Assembly (NCBI RefSeq): GCF_900176505.1
Contig: NZ_FWYB01000005.1
Location: 124,001 to 188,000, forward strand
DNA from: Pedobacter nyackensis
Lineage (GTDB): Bacteria > Bacteroidota > Bacteroidia > Sphingobacteriales > Sphingobacteriaceae
Length of the DNA stretch: 64,000 nt
Direction: 5' to 3'
A model generated the notes under the pieces. It was not told the origin of the DNA. It saw only the letters and a program-made list of their open reading frames with translations, and did no database searches. Position 1 is the stretch's first letter. Each line of letters starts with the position of its first letter. The translations under genes and the position numbers were made by a program. This document shows, piece by piece, positions 45,133 through 54,700 of the stretch.

Positions 45133-45597
45133 TTATTTATATTCTTTTAATATCTCCTGCAGTTTTTCATTTGTCAAATTCCGATAAGTATCCTGGTTGA
45201 TCATTAATACCGGGGCATGATCGCAGCTACCCAGACAAGGGTTGGGTAAAAGCGTAAACCTGTCATCCGGAGTAGTTTCTCCAAATTTGATGTGTAACAG
45301 GGCTTGCAAATGCGCATAAATCTGTTCATAACCCATCACATAGCAGCTGATGCTATCGCATAGTAAAATGATATTTCTGCCTACAGGTTTACGAAAAATA
45401 AGGTTGTAAAAGGTGGCCACACTATCCAGTTCTTCGGCCGACATCCCCAGGTGTGCCGCAATGGCCTGAAGACTCTCATCCGATATCCAGCCTCGATGGT
45501 GCTGTACGATTTTTAAGGCCTCAATACTGGCAGCCTTTCGCACAGGAACAAGCGCAATCTCATGGTCTATTCTCCTTATTTCATCCGTTGATAGCAT
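45133..45597 (-). CDS. nuoE: NADH-quinone oxidoreductase subunit E
   Basis: The 154-residue subunit has the thioredoxin-like [2Fe-2S] fold that holds cluster N1a: CDSISCYVMG provides two ligands and CLGSCDHAPV two more, with the helical N-terminal GWISDESLQAIAAHLGMS. The start is set at the ATG at 45597 (MLSTDEIRRI); a longer frame overlapping nuoCD adds a hydrophobic stretch not found in the family. It sits 10 bases after nuoCD. Confidence 0.92.
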   Translation of the reverse strand: MLSTDEIRRIDHEIALVPVRKAASIEALKIVQHHRGWISDESLQAIAAHLGMSAEELDSVATFYNLIFRKPVGRNIILLCDSISCYVMGYEQIYAHLQALLHIKFGETTPDDRFTLLPNPCLGSCDHAPVLMINQDTYRNLTNEKLQEILKEYK

Positions 45598-45607
45598 CTT
45601 TTTGGTT

Positions 45608-47356
45608 TTATCTGTCAATATCTGCAAGAACATAATCCATGCTGCCCAGAATAGAAAGTAGATCGGCAATGGTATACCCTTTGCTGATATAGGGAAGCAT
45701 TTGCATGTGTGGAAATGAGGGAGTACGGATTCTAACCCGATAAGGAGAAGTATTGCCATCACTGGTCAGGTAATAGCTATTGGCTCCTTTGGTCGCTTCT
45801 ATACAACTCATCCCTTCACCGGAAGGGATTACGGGCCCCCAGCTGACGTTTAAAAAGTGTGTGATTAGGGTTTCAATATCCTGCATGGTATTTTTCTTGA
45901 GGGGAGGGGTGGTCAATGGATGATCGGATTTGTAACTTCCCTCAGGCATGTTTTTGAGGCATTGATCGATAATCCGCAGGCTTTGCCTCATTTCTTCTAC
46001 ACGGACCAATGCCCTGTCATAGCAATCCCCATTTTGTGCGGTAGGGATGTCAAAATCAAAGTTCTCATAGCCTGAATAAGGTTGTTTTTTTCTAAAATCC
46101 CAGTCGAGCCCACAGGCGCGTAAACCTGGGCCCGTAACCCCCCATTCTAAAGCTTCATTTAAAGTATAAATGCCAATGCCTATTGTACGGGCTTTGAAAA
46201 TGCTGTTTCGCATCACCATTTGGTCGTATTCGCGCAGTTTTTTAGGAAAATAAGCGACAAATTCCCTTACCAGTTTATCCCATCCTAAGGGCAGATCCTG
46301 AGCAACCCCACCAATTCTGAACCAGTTGGGGTGCATTCTGGCACCACAAATGGCCTCTACAATGTTAAAAACCTTTTCCCGGTCTGTAAACATATAGAAT
46401 ACCGGTGAAAGCTGGCCGAGGTCTTGCGCAAAAGTGCCATACCATACCAGATGGCTGGCAATGCGAAAGAATTCACAGAGCATGATGCGCATGACTTTTA
46501 CCCGATCAGGGACGATAATGCCCGCTAATTTTTCTACTGCCAGCAGGTAGGCCAGATTGTTCATTACGCCGCCCAGGTAATCAACGCGGTCGGTATAGGG
46601 AATATAAGTGTGCCAGGACTGACGTTCTCCCATTTTCTCGGCACCCCGGTGGTGGAATCCAATATCAGGAACCGCGTCTACAATGTTTTCTCCATCCAAT
46701 TGCAGGATAATTCGCAACACGCCATGCGTACCAGGGTGCTGCGGGCCAAGATTGAGGAACATAAAGTCCGCGTCTTCACTTTGTCTTTTCATGCCCCAGT
46801 CCTCCGGTCGGAATTGTAAGGCCTCCTGTTCCCGGTCTTGCTTTTCATCCCACAGTTTAAAAGGCCCCATCTCTGTAGCCCTGGCAGGATGTTCTTTTCT
46901 CAAAGGATGTCCTTCCCAGGTGAGCGGCATAAGAATCCGGCGCAAATTGGGGTGGCCTTCGAAATTTATCCCGAACATATCATACACTTCGCGTTCATAC
47001 CAGTTCGCGTTTTTCCATAAGGATGTGATGGAGGGCATAGTGGGATATTCCCCATGTAAACCTACTTTGAGGCGTATGAAGCGGTTTCTTTGCAGGGAAA
47101 GTAAGTGGTAAACAATGCTGAAATCACCTGTTGCTGATCCATTTTTTTTCGCATGACTTCGTTCATCGATTGCACAGAGGTCATATAAAAGCTCAAAGCG
47201 CTGCGGAATCTCCAGCTTGAGGTATTGTAGTACTGCAGTGATATTTTCTTTTGCAACCCATAGCGTGACCACCTCGTCAACTGTAAGTTGGAGGTTGAAA
47301 AAAGAAGGTCCAAATCTGGAGACCAGTTCGTCAGTCAAGCCTGAATCGTTATTCAT
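45608..47356 (-). CDS. nuoCD: Fused NADH-quinone oxidoreductase subunits C and D
   Basis: The 582-residue protein joins NuoC (residues about 1-180, with [24 protein letters not shown]) to NuoD (about 195-582, with [50 protein letters not shown] and the closing [14 protein letters not shown]). NuoD lines the quinone site and NuoC contacts NuoB and NuoI. The fusion is known in E. coli and some Bacteroidota. A run of about 15 linker residues lies between the two parts. It follows nuoB by 28 bases. Confidence 0.95.
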   Translation of the reverse strand: MNNDSGLTDELVSRFGPSFFNLQLTVDEVVTLWVAKENITAVLQYLKLEIPQRFELLYDLCAIDERSHAKKNGSATGDFSIVYHLLSLQRNRFIRLKVGLHGEYPTMPSITSLWKNANWYEREVYDMFGINFEGHPNLRRILMPLTWEGHPLRKEHPARATEMGPFKLWDEKQDREQEALQFRPEDWGMKRQSEDADFMFLNLGPQHPGTHGVLRIILQLDGENIVDAVPDIGFHHRGAEKMGERQSWHTYIPYTDRVDYLGGVMNNLAYLLAVEKLAGIIVPDRVKVMRIMLCEFFRIASHLVWYGTFAQDLGQLSPVFYMFTDREKVFNIVEAICGARMHPNWFRIGGVAQDLPLGWDKLVREFVAYFPKKLREYDQMVMRNSIFKARTIGIGIYTLNEALEWGVTGPGLRACGLDWDFRKKQPYSGYENFDFDIPTAQNGDCYDRALVRVEEMRQSLRIIDQCLKNMPEGSYKSDHPLTTPPLKKNTMQDIETLITHFLNVSWGPVIPSGEGMSCIEATKGANSYYLTSDGNTSPYRVRIRTPSFPHMQMLPYISKGYTIADLLSILGSMDYVLADIDR

Positions 47357-47384
47357 GACTTTAGGTTTATGTTATGGGTGCTAT

Positions 47385-48023
47385 TTATATCTGATCCGGC
47401 GTACGAAAATTAATCATCTTTTTACGCTCAGTTCTCTTCTGTTCTTTCATGGATATTTGTTCCGGCTTGATCACTCCCTGCGGCCCAATTGCCCAGCTTA
47501 GTGGCCTTTGCTCTTTGCCAACGGAGTCGGCCAGTAGCATTAGTCCCTGTAGAAAGGCATCAGGGCGCGGTGGACATCCGGCAACGTACACATCTACCGG
47601 TAAGAATTTATCTACCCCCTGTACCACGCTATAAATGTCATACATCCCGCCTGAATTGGCACAGGAACCCATGGAAATCACCCATTTAGGTTCCATCATT
47701 TGCTCATGAAGTCGCTTGATAATAGGCGCCATTTTCACAAAAACAGTCCCGGCAATAACCATCACATCTGCCTCTCTTGGTGTACCACGAATCACTTCTG
47801 CGCCAAAACGGGCGACGTCATATTTACTGGTGAGGCTGGTTGCCATTTCTACAAAACAGCAGGAAAGCCCAAAATGAAAGGGCCATATAGAGTTCTTTCG
47901 GCCCCATGCGAGTAAGCCCTGCACGGTAGTCAACATGACGCTCTGACCAATAGATTCTTCAAAAGAACTTGTTCCTTTTATTGCATTTGCCGGGTCGACA
48001 GGATTACTGAGCCACCATTTCAT
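47385..48023 (-). CDS. nuoB: NADH-quinone oxidoreductase subunit B
   Basis: The 212-residue subunit holds the terminal cluster N2 next to the quinone site. The Cys pair in [22 protein letters not shown] and [10 protein letters not shown] provide its ligands. A charged tail of ~30 residues ([14 protein letters not shown]) extends beyond the core. It starts one base before the nuoA stop region, giving a tight junction. Confidence 0.95.
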   Translation of the reverse strand: MKWWLSNPVDPANAIKGTSSFEESIGQSVMLTTVQGLLAWGRKNSIWPFHFGLSCCFVEMATSLTSKYDVARFGAEVIRGTPREADVMVIAGTVFVKMAPIIKRLHEQMMEPKWVISMGSCANSGGMYDIYSVVQGVDKFLPVDVYVAGCPPRPDAFLQGLMLLADSVGKEQRPLSWAIGPQGVIKPEQISMKEQKRTERKKMINFRTPDQI

Positions 48024-48024
48024 G

Positions 48025-48453
48025 TTACAGGTTTTTTAGAATAAGTTTACGGTACGCTTTCAAAATTTTCTTGCCATCGGGACCAAAATCGAGGGCGCCC
48101 AGGCTCCATTCATAGATAAGTACGACAAAGAGCAGCCCGATAAAAACACAGATGCTGAGATAACCTGGCCATCCTAATTCTTGAAATGCCAGGGCCCACA
48201 AAACAATAAAAACCACCTCTATGTCAAAAATGACAAACATCATAGCAACCAAATAAAACTGCGCGGAAAAGCGCAATCTGGCCGATCCGGTTTCCAATAT
48301 CCCTGATTCGTAGGGTTGACCGCTGGCGCGTGCTTTATGCCGCTGACCTAAAAAATAGGATAGCGAGAGGATCAATGCTAGTAATGCCAACACAAAAGCA
48401 CCATACACAAGGAATGGCCAAAGTGGGGCAACAGGAGTGCTCGACGAGTTCAT
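48025..48453 (-). CDS. nuoA: NADH-quinone oxidoreductase subunit A
   Basis: The 142-residue subunit has three helices and the loop signature [36 protein letters not shown], whose loop approaches the quinone cavity. The C-terminal segment [18 protein letters not shown] fits but is longer than usual. It is the first nuo gene and follows the CBS-domain gene by 12 bases. Confidence 0.94.
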   Translation of the reverse strand: MNSSSTPVAPLWPFLVYGAFVLALLALILSLSYFLGQRHKARASGQPYESGILETGSARLRFSAQFYLVAMMFVIFDIEVVFIVLWALAFQELGWPGYLSICVFIGLLFVVLIYEWSLGALDFGPDGKKILKAYRKLILKNL

Positions 48454-48465
48454 GACTTAGGGATG

Positions 48466-48900
48466 CTAGACGCTGCCTGTAATGTAATGTTCCAGATTTC
48501 CGATAATGAATTTCTGCTCCTCAATGATGTATTTTACCACATCGCCAATTGAAATGATTCCAGTCAGCTTACCATCATCTATGACGGGCAGATGCCGGAT
48601 AAATTTGTTGGTCATCAGCCACATACATTCTTCGATAGTGTTCTCCGAAGTGACCGTTGGTGGATTTTCAGTCATGATCTCAGAGATTGGGATTTTTTTT
48701 GAAGATTTACCCTTTAGAATGACTTTTCGGGCGTAATCTCTTTCCGTAAAAATCCCGATGAATTTCTCATGATCCATCACCAGAAGCGATCCGATGTTCT
48801 TTTCAAACATTAATTCTAGCGCTTCAAAGACTGTTGTTGTCGGACTTACATAGATAGCGGAATGGGTTTTTCCTTGTAAGATATTCCTAACTTTTCCCAT
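48466..48900 (-). CDS. Two-CBS-domain protein at the head of the nuo operon
   Basis: The 144-residue protein consists of a tandem CBS pair: first domain about residues 8-60 (TTTVFEALELMFEKNIGSLLVMD, GIFTERDYARKV), second about 75-135 (VTSENTIEECMWLMTNKFIRHLPVID, GIISIGDVVKYII). Tandem CBS modules bind AMP, ATP, NAD or related nucleotides and act as energy sensors. A clear AAAGGAG lies 9 bases upstream of the ATG. The stop is only 12 bases before nuoA, so it is probably cotranscribed with complex I. A role in regulating complex I or nuo expression is inference. Confidence 0.88.
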   Translation of the reverse strand: MGKVRNILQGKTHSAIYVSPTTTVFEALELMFEKNIGSLLVMDHEKFIGIFTERDYARKVILKGKSSKKIPISEIMTENPPTVTSENTIEECMWLMTNKFIRHLPVIDDGKLTGIISIGDVVKYIIEEQKFIIGNLEHYITGSV

Positions 48901-49197
48901 AATTGAACTCCTTTCTATTACAGATATTTGCGCAATAATCCAATAAGGATGGTTCTATTAAAGTTAAGGCTTATTTTAATAAAAAGAAAGCATTATTCGG
49001 TTAATTTTAAATATATAAATCAAAGTGTTCTTTTTGTTTATGCTTGATTTTCAGTATATTTAAGAATAAGTATTTCTTTTTTTTGGATTGCCTTTTTTTT
49101 CGGTGTGTAGCAATCCTGATTTTGGTTCAAATAACCGTTCCTTTTGGTTTTCTTTCCGTGTTTTTGATAAACTTATAGCTGAATAAGCTACCTAGAT
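48901..49197. other. Gap between the CBS/nuo operon and the truncated nfeD
   Basis: No gene is seen in these AT-rich 297 bases. They should contain the nuo operon promoter on the minus strand; a TATATTTA near 49010-49017 (minus) is the best -7 candidate, without a well-placed -33. Runs of T and A on both strands give no clear hairpin. Confidence 0.4.
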
Positions 49198-49686
49198 ATG
49201 AAAAGTAAGACTTTTTTCTTCCTGGTTTTTCTATGTTGCTTTCCCTTGTTTCTACACGCACAAAAAGTGGTGATGATCAAAATTGATGGGGCAATTAATC
49301 CGGTGTCGGCTTCTTTTATCCATGAGGAAATCGAAAAGGCAGCTCAGCAGAAGGCGGTTTGTCTGATGATTCAGCTCAATACACCAGGGGGATTATTACA
49401 GTCCACACGTAGTATTGTTAGTGATATTCTGGTCGCACCGCTTCCTGTGGTAGTTTATATTTCACCCTCAGGGTCCCATGCCGGTTCAGCCGGAGTCTTT
49501 ATTACCCTTGCCGCTCATATTGCCGCTATGGCACCGGGAACTAATATCGGTGCAGCACATCCTGTCAATCTGGTGGGCCGAACGGACTCCCTGATGAACA
49601 TAAAAGCAACAGCTGATGCAGCCCTTTTTATTTGTCGTCATCCTGAATTACTGTCTGGATTGTTGCATCGGATTTGCTCCTGCTGA
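49198..49686 (+). pseudogene. Truncated NfeD-type membrane serine protease (ClpP-class domain only)
   Basis: The 162-residue frame has a signal peptide (residues 1-21) and then the ClpP-like domain of NfeD proteins: VVMIKIDGAINPVSASFI, LNTPGGLLQSTRSIVSDIL, PSGSHAGSAGVFITLAAHIAAMAPGTNIGAAHPV. The catalytic Ser97 and Lys136 expected for the family are both present. Homology stops after DAALF near residue 144 (about 49629). Full-length NfeD proteins have ~430 residues with membrane helices and an OB-fold domain, all missing here. The last 18 codons come from sequence that overlaps the 3' end of the M1 peptidase gene. It is probably a non-functional relic of a deletion. Confidence 0.78.
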
Positions 49687-51972
49687 TGATCCTCGTGGCG
49701 CTTGTTGTTGCTTAAACAATTCAAAGCGCGAAGGCTGGCCTTTTCTTGGCCATGCATTATTCAGTTCATCAATATCGGCTGTTTCGCGATAAGGGTCTAA
49801 TTGTACCGATACCACTTCCTTGTCTTTAGCAAACACCTTAGTTACTTTATTCTCGTCTTTTCTCCAGATATAAGCCGGGATGCGATCTACTTCTTTGCTG
49901 CCATCCTTAAACGTCCATTCAATGATGATTGGCATCACCAATCCACCAACATTTGTGAAGTCTAATTCATAAAAGTTCTTTTTGCTTTCATACAGTGCCC
50001 GCTCATCTGCCGATAAACTATTTATGTAGTTTTTGAACTCCTGATCAGCCGTTTTACTGACTTCAAAACGGTTAAACTTGTTGTAGAAATCATTTAAGCT
50101 GGTGTCTCGCTCAACAGCGAATTTACTGCCTTGCTTGCGGTTTCTTTCTCTGCTAATGTTATATTGATCCCTCTCATAGGCTTTTTTCTTTTCGATGTTC
50201 TCTGCCACCTGGTTCATGCTGTTCATCTGGTAATAGCGAACATCATTAAGTGCAATATCTACAGGGTCTGTTCCAAAGAACCAACCTCTCCAGAACCAGT
50301 CGAGGTCAACTGCCGAAGCATCTTCCATCGTTCTGAACAGATCTGCAGGAGTAGGGTGTTTAAAGGCCCATCGTTTCGCATATTCTTTAAAAGCATAATC
50401 AAAAAGCTCGCGTCCCATGACGGTTTCTCTTAAAATGTTCAAAGCTGTAGCCGGTTTAGCATAGGCATTAGGGCCAAAGTTGATGATATTTTCAGAGTTG
50501 GTCATGATTGGCTCAAGCTGGTCTTTCGGCATTTTCATATAATCAACGATCTTATGTGCCGGACCACGTTGCGATGGGTATTTGTTGTCCCATGCCTGCT
50601 CAGCTAAGTATTGGCAAAAGGTGTTCAAGCCTTCGTCCATCCAGGACCATTGTCTCTCGTCTGAGTTTACAATCATTGGGAAGAAGTTGTGCCCTACCTC
50701 ATGGATGATTACACCGATCATACCATATTTGATGGCTTCTGTATAGGTGCCGTCCTTTTCGGCACGACCATAATTGAAACAGATCATAGGGTATTCCATT
50801 CCGTTTGCAGCCTCTACTGAAATCGCTACCGGGTAAGGGTAAGGGATCGTATGTTTAGAGTATTCTCTTAAGGTGTGGTCAACTACTTTTGTAGAATATT
50901 TATTGTAAAGAGGATATGCCTCAGGTCCATAGTACGACATAGACATGATTTTCTTTCCATTGATGTGTGTCGCCATAGCATCCCAAACCAATCTGCGGGA
51001 CGATACCCAGGCAAAATCTCTAACATTCTCGGCGGTATAAGTCCAGGTTTTTTTAGCTGTTGATTTTCTGCCCATTGCCGATTTGATCTCAGCCAGGTTT
51101 ACAATTTCTATGGGTGCTTTAGCACTTTGTGCAGCATTCCATCTTTTTAAGCTACTTGCATTTAATACCTGAGCATAATTCTGACATTCGCCGGTAGCGC
51201 CAACCACGTGATCGGCAGGTACAGTCATGTTTACCTTATAGTTACCAAAGGCGAGGGCAAATTCGCCACGACCTTCAAACTGTTTGTTTTGCCAGCCCTG
51301 GAAATCAGAATAAACCGCCATTCTAGGAAACCATTGCGTAATGGTAAACAGGTAATTGTCGTCTTCAGGAAAATACTCATATCCACCTCTGCCGCCATCA
51401 GCCATTCTATCCGGAATTTTATAATTCCAGGTTATTTTAAGCTTATACTTTTGTTTGGGTAGTAAAACAGAAGGTAAATCAATACGCATCATGGTATTGT
51501 TGATGGTATAGGGTAAAGCGGTTCCTTTTTCGTCGGTTACCTTTAATATTTTTACGCCAAGGTCGTTAGCAGGGTTGATGATCTCGGATAAAGCTTTATA
51601 ATTCATCTGCTCCGTTATCTTACTCCTTTCAGTTAGCTTATTGTCGCTGGTTGCTTTATGTTGGTTTTCATCCAATTGCACCCATAGATAGCTTAGCGGG
51701 TCTGGCGAATTGTTGTAATAGGTGATGGTTTCAGCACCGTTTAAGCGGAGGTTTTTCTCATCTAATTCTGCATTAATTTCATAATCGGCACGTTGTTGCC
51801 AATAGGCCGGTCCGGGTGCACCTGAGGCTGAACGATAGCTGTTCGGATCAGATATGATGGTACCCAGCTGTTCAAATTTATTCCCGTGATTGGATCCCGG
51901 GTTATTGATGTGTTGGCCAAATGCGGTTGTACTACAGATGAGGGCCGTGAAAAACAAGAAAGACTTATTCAT
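49648..51972 (-). CDS. M1-family aminopeptidase (secreted)
   Basis: The 774-residue protein has a signal peptide (MNKSFLFFTALICSTTAFG) and an M1 catalytic core. The zinc motif is His424-Glu425-Val-Gly-His428 with the second Glu447 in WMDEGLN, the standard HExxH-x18-E. Upstream, the substrate segment AANGMEYPMICF replaces the usual GAMEN, as in several Bacteroidota M1 peptidases. The N-terminal beta domain begins near residue 60. The C-terminal end (FKQQQAPRGSSAGANP) is polar and divergent. It cleaves N-terminal residues from peptides in the periplasm. It leads no clear operon but lies 24 bases downstream of the HupE/UreJ gene. Confidence 0.9.
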   Translation of the reverse strand: MNKSFLFFTALICSTTAFGQHINNPGSNHGNKFEQLGTIISDPNSYRSASGAPGPAYWQQRADYEINAELDEKNLRLNGAETITYYNNSPDPLSYLWVQLDENQHKATSDNKLTERSKITEQMNYKALSEIINPANDLGVKILKVTDEKGTALPYTINNTMMRIDLPSVLLPKQKYKLKITWNYKIPDRMADGGRGGYEYFPEDDNYLFTITQWFPRMAVYSDFQGWQNKQFEGRGEFALAFGNYKVNMTVPADHVVGATGECQNYAQVLNASSLKRWNAAQSAKAPIEIVNLAEIKSAMGRKSTAKKTWTYTAENVRDFAWVSSRRLVWDAMATHINGKKIMSMSYYGPEAYPLYNKYSTKVVDHTLREYSKHTIPYPYPVAISVEAANGMEYPMICFNYGRAEKDGTYTEAIKYGMIGVIIHEVGHNFFPMIVNSDERQWSWMDEGLNTFCQYLAEQAWDNKYPSQRGPAHKIVDYMKMPKDQLEPIMTNSENIINFGPNAYAKPATALNILRETVMGRELFDYAFKEYAKRWAFKHPTPADLFRTMEDASAVDLDWFWRGWFFGTDPVDIALNDVRYYQMNSMNQVAENIEKKKAYERDQYNISRERNRKQGSKFAVERDTSLNDFYNKFNRFEVSKTADQEFKNYINSLSADERALYESKKNFYELDFTNVGGLVMPIIIEWTFKDGSKEVDRIPAYIWRKDENKVTKVFAKDKEVVSVQLDPYRETADIDELNNAWPRKGQPSRFELFKQQQAPRGSSAGANPMQQSRQ

Positions 51973-51996
51973 TGGTGTTTGGTGTTTAAAATTCGG

Positions 51997-52584
51997 TTAG
52001 GCAAGTAAAGCAGAAAAACGTTCTGCTGCCATGACAAACGATATTCCAAATATAGCTGATGAAAGAAAGAAATTCCAGCCCCATCGCTTAATTTTTACAA
52101 ACCAGATCAGGATAAAGGATAAGGTTAGAATTGAGACAACGATCAGGAGCTGACCAACTTCAAGGCCTACATTAAAAGCGAACAGTTCGGCTGTAATGTT
52201 ACTGCTTTTGCCCAGCAGACTTTTCAGGTAGTTGGAAAAACCTAAGCCATGAATCAGCCCGAAAAATAAGGCTAAGCCATATTTGAATTTTTGTCCTTTG
52301 GGTTTTTGTTTTTTACTGATGATGTTTGATACGGCTGTAATTAGGATCGTAACAGGAATCAAAAACTCTATTAAAGGTGTATTTACACTGATGACCTTAA
52401 AAATGCTTAGTGCAAGTGTTACACTATGTCCTACGGTGAAGGCTGTAACCAGTATTAGTACTTTTTTCCAGTCCGTTACAGTGTAAATGCCACAAAGTGC
52501 AATTACAAATAAAATATGATCATAGCCCTGCCAGTCTAAAATATGTCGCCAACCTAACTGAAAATAAAGTGGGAAGTCCTGCAT
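51997..52584 (-). CDS. HupE/UreJ-family membrane protein
   Basis: The 195-residue protein has about six hydrophobic helices and the family's histidine-containing motifs: LGWRHILDWQGYDHILFV, FTVGHSVTLAL and FGLIHGLGFSNYL. Known HupE/UreJ proteins are nickel or cobalt permeases, or accessory proteins of hydrogenase and urease; without such genes nearby the metal role is uncertain. It stands divergent from the DUF6702 gene and upstream of the M1 peptidase, an arrangement seen in Bacteroidota. Confidence 0.85.
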   Translation of the reverse strand: MQDFPLYFQLGWRHILDWQGYDHILFVIALCGIYTVTDWKKVLILVTAFTVGHSVTLALSIFKVISVNTPLIEFLIPVTILITAVSNIISKKQKPKGQKFKYGLALFFGLIHGLGFSNYLKSLLGKSSNITAELFAFNVGLEVGQLLIVVSILTLSFILIWFVKIKRWGWNFFLSSAIFGISFVMAAERFSALLA

Positions 52585-52649
52585 TGAATTAATTTGTAAC
52601 TTTAGCTGATAAAAACAGCAATATCCTTATTTAGATTAAGAAAAGCAAA

Positions 52650-53126
52650 ATGTCGCAATTACTTCTACTCTTTTGGTTAAATATATTTCATCCTTTTTAT
52701 GTTAGCGTAACGGAGATTGTGCACAATAAAAATACAGGAACGGTACAGGTTAGTGTAAGGATTTTTTTCGACGATTTTGAGAAGGCACTCGAAAAGAAAT
52801 ATAAAACAAAGGTGAATATCTTAAAACCAACAGATAGGAAGCAAGTGGATGCGCTAATTGCTTTATACATTAAGGATCATTTGAAAATTAGTACGAATGC
52901 TAAGGCGCTGGATTTAAAATATCAGGGCTATGAAATAGAGGAAGACGCCGCCTGGTGTTATTTCGAAAGCTCAAAAGTTGCTGCGGTTAAACAGTTGGAT
53001 GTTAAAAACGACATCTTGTTTGAGCAGCACTCTTCGCAAAGTAATATGATTCATGTGATCGTTGACGGTAAACGCAAAAGCACCAAGCTGGATAACCCCA
53101 AGAGCGAAGCTTCTTTTAGCTATTAA
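52650..53126 (+). CDS. DUF6702 family protein
   Basis: The 158-residue protein begins with a hydrophobic leader (MSQLLLLFWLNIFHPFYVS) and continues as a soluble beta-rich domain (VTEIVHNKNTGTVQVSVRIFFDDFEKAL, LKYQGYEIEEDAAWCYFES). This matches DUF6702, which often accompanies M1 peptidase and HupE/UreJ genes in Bacteroidota. Function is unknown. Divergence from the HupE/UreJ gene over a 65-base gap suggests a shared control region. The leader may be a signal peptide. Confidence 0.8.
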   Translation: MSQLLLLFWLNIFHPFYVSVTEIVHNKNTGTVQVSVRIFFDDFEKALEKKYKTKVNILKPTDRKQVDALIALYIKDHLKISTNAKALDLKYQGYEIEEDAAWCYFESSKVAAVKQLDVKNDILFEQHSSQSNMIHVIVDGKRKSTKLDNPKSEASFSY

Positions 53127-53190
53127 TTCCCCTTCTTTTTATTATTGTTCTAAGGTAATCCGCTAATTGTAATGCGTATTGGGGGTTCTT

Positions 53191-53222
53191 TTGTAATTAA
53201 TTTGGTACGTTGTAATTAATTT
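53191..53222. repeat. Two direct repeats upstream of the alkaline phosphatase gene
   Basis: TTGTAATTAATTT occurs at 53191-53203 and again at 53210-53222, with a 19-base period. The second copy ends 60 bases before the phosphatase ATG. Such spacing is close to two helical turns and could mark a regulator binding site. It is unlike the 11-base-spaced Pho box. Confidence 0.5.
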
Positions 53223-53282
53223 ATCTAAAAGATAACGAAAATACGAACTTAGCTTAACATTAGTTTTGGTTTATTAGAAAAT

Positions 53283-54689
53283 ATGAATAGAAGAGATTTT
53301 TTTAAAGGAGGGTCGCTGGCGTTTTTAGGCACCACGTTACTTTCGCCGTTTGATTCTATAGCTGCAATCACGGATGCTAAATTAAATGGAAAAGGTAAAA
53401 TCGCAAAGAACATTATTTTTCTAGTAAGCGATGGAATGAGTACAGGTACGCTCAATATGGCAAACCTGATGTTGAGCAAGAAGACCGGGAAATCCAGTAG
53501 CTGGATATCGCTATATGAGCAAAACAAAGTAGTAAGAGCGCTAATGGATACGGCATCTGCAAGTTCTTTAGTTACGGATTCTGCCGCGGCGAGTTCATCC
53601 TGGGGCGGGGGTATAAGGGTGCCAAACGGTGCAATAAATGTAAATGCCGACGGCACAGAGAATACACCTATTTTACAGAAATTTAAAAGAGCCGGGAAAT
53701 CAGTTGGGGTAGTCACTACGGTAACAGCAACTCACGCAACTCCGGCAGGTTTTAGTATTGCCAGCAAAAAGCGCAGCGACGAGCCGGGGATTGCTGTGAA
53801 ATATTTAGAAATTGGTATGGATGTGGTAATGGGCGGTGGATTGGAACATTTCTCGCCTTTACTAAGAAAAGATAAACAGGATCTGTTTGCGGTTGCTGCC
53901 AATAAAGGGTATACAGTAGTTAATGATAGAAAGTCATTGATGGCTCAGGATGGTCCTAAGGCCTTATTGGGAATCTTTAATGAAGGTGCTTTGCCTTATT
54001 CCTTAGATAGAGCCAGCGATAGCACTTTGATAGAGAAGATGCCTACACTGGCAGAGATGACCAGGCAAGCAATCAAAACCTTAAGTAAAAACAAAAAAGG
54101 GTTTGTTTTGCAAGTTGAGGCCGGTAAGGTAGACTGGGCTGCCCATGCCAATGATGTGGGTGGTTTATTATATGATCAGATTGCTTTAGACGAAGCTATT
54201 GCTGCGGTTATCGCATTTGCTGAAAAGGATAATGATACCTTGGTGGTGATTACTACTGACCATGGAAATGCCAATCCTGGTTTGTTTTATGGCCCTCAGG
54301 CCGATGCGAATTTCGAAAGGATATTCAATTTTAAAAAGACCAACAACTGGATTTTAGATGGTGTGAATAAAGATACATCCGTTACTGCATTTATAGAGAA
54401 AGTAGAAGCTGCACAAGGTTATGCCATTTCTAAAGAAGAAGCCGGACAGGTGTTGATGCATTATGGTAAGTTAGATGAAAAGGGCTTATATAACCCACGT
54501 AATTTGCCATATAAAGATTTAGCCTTATTGCAAACAAAATATACTTCAGTAGGCTGGGGGTCGATGGACCATTCGGGTGATTATGTAGAGCTGGCTATGT
54601 TTGGTCCCGGTAGTGAGTTATTGAAGCCTTTTGTGAAAAATACTGACTTGCACAATTTAATGCTTGCTGCTACAGGAGTGTTAGCTTAA
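53283..54689 (+). CDS. Alkaline phosphatase with Tat-type signal
   Basis: The 468-residue protein starts with a twin-arginine-like signal (MNRRDFFKGGSLAFLGTTLL, cleavage near IAA). The phosphatase core shows the metal-ligand Asp50 (FLVSDGMS), the nucleophile Ser100 in VTDSAAASSSWGGG, THATPAGFS, LQVEAGKVDWAAHAND and ITTDHGNANPG, and the late STDHSGDYV-like MDHSGDYVELAMFG. These fit PhoA-family phosphomonoesterases that release phosphate in the periplasm. It is followed 11 bases later by the protease gene, so both are probably cotranscribed. A pair of direct repeats lies upstream. Confidence 0.9.
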   Translation: MNRRDFFKGGSLAFLGTTLLSPFDSIAAITDAKLNGKGKIAKNIIFLVSDGMSTGTLNMANLMLSKKTGKSSSWISLYEQNKVVRALMDTASASSLVTDSAAASSSWGGGIRVPNGAINVNADGTENTPILQKFKRAGKSVGVVTTVTATHATPAGFSIASKKRSDEPGIAVKYLEIGMDVVMGGGLEHFSPLLRKDKQDLFAVAANKGYTVVNDRKSLMAQDGPKALLGIFNEGALPYSLDRASDSTLIEKMPTLAEMTRQAIKTLSKNKKGFVLQVEAGKVDWAAHANDVGGLLYDQIALDEAIAAVIAFAEKDNDTLVVITTDHGNANPGLFYGPQADANFERIFNFKKTNNWILDGVNKDTSVTAFIEKVEAAQGYAISKEEAGQVLMHYGKLDEKGLYNPRNLPYKDLALLQTKYTSVGWGSMDHSGDYVELAMFGPGSELLKPFVKNTDLHNLMLAATGVLA

Positions 54690-54700
54690 AACAATCCGAT

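Noticed and set aside
45597..45762. Longer start for nuoE overlapping nuoCD
   Set aside because: The extra 55 residues are hydrophobic and absent from the family; the ATG at 45597 gives a normal start.
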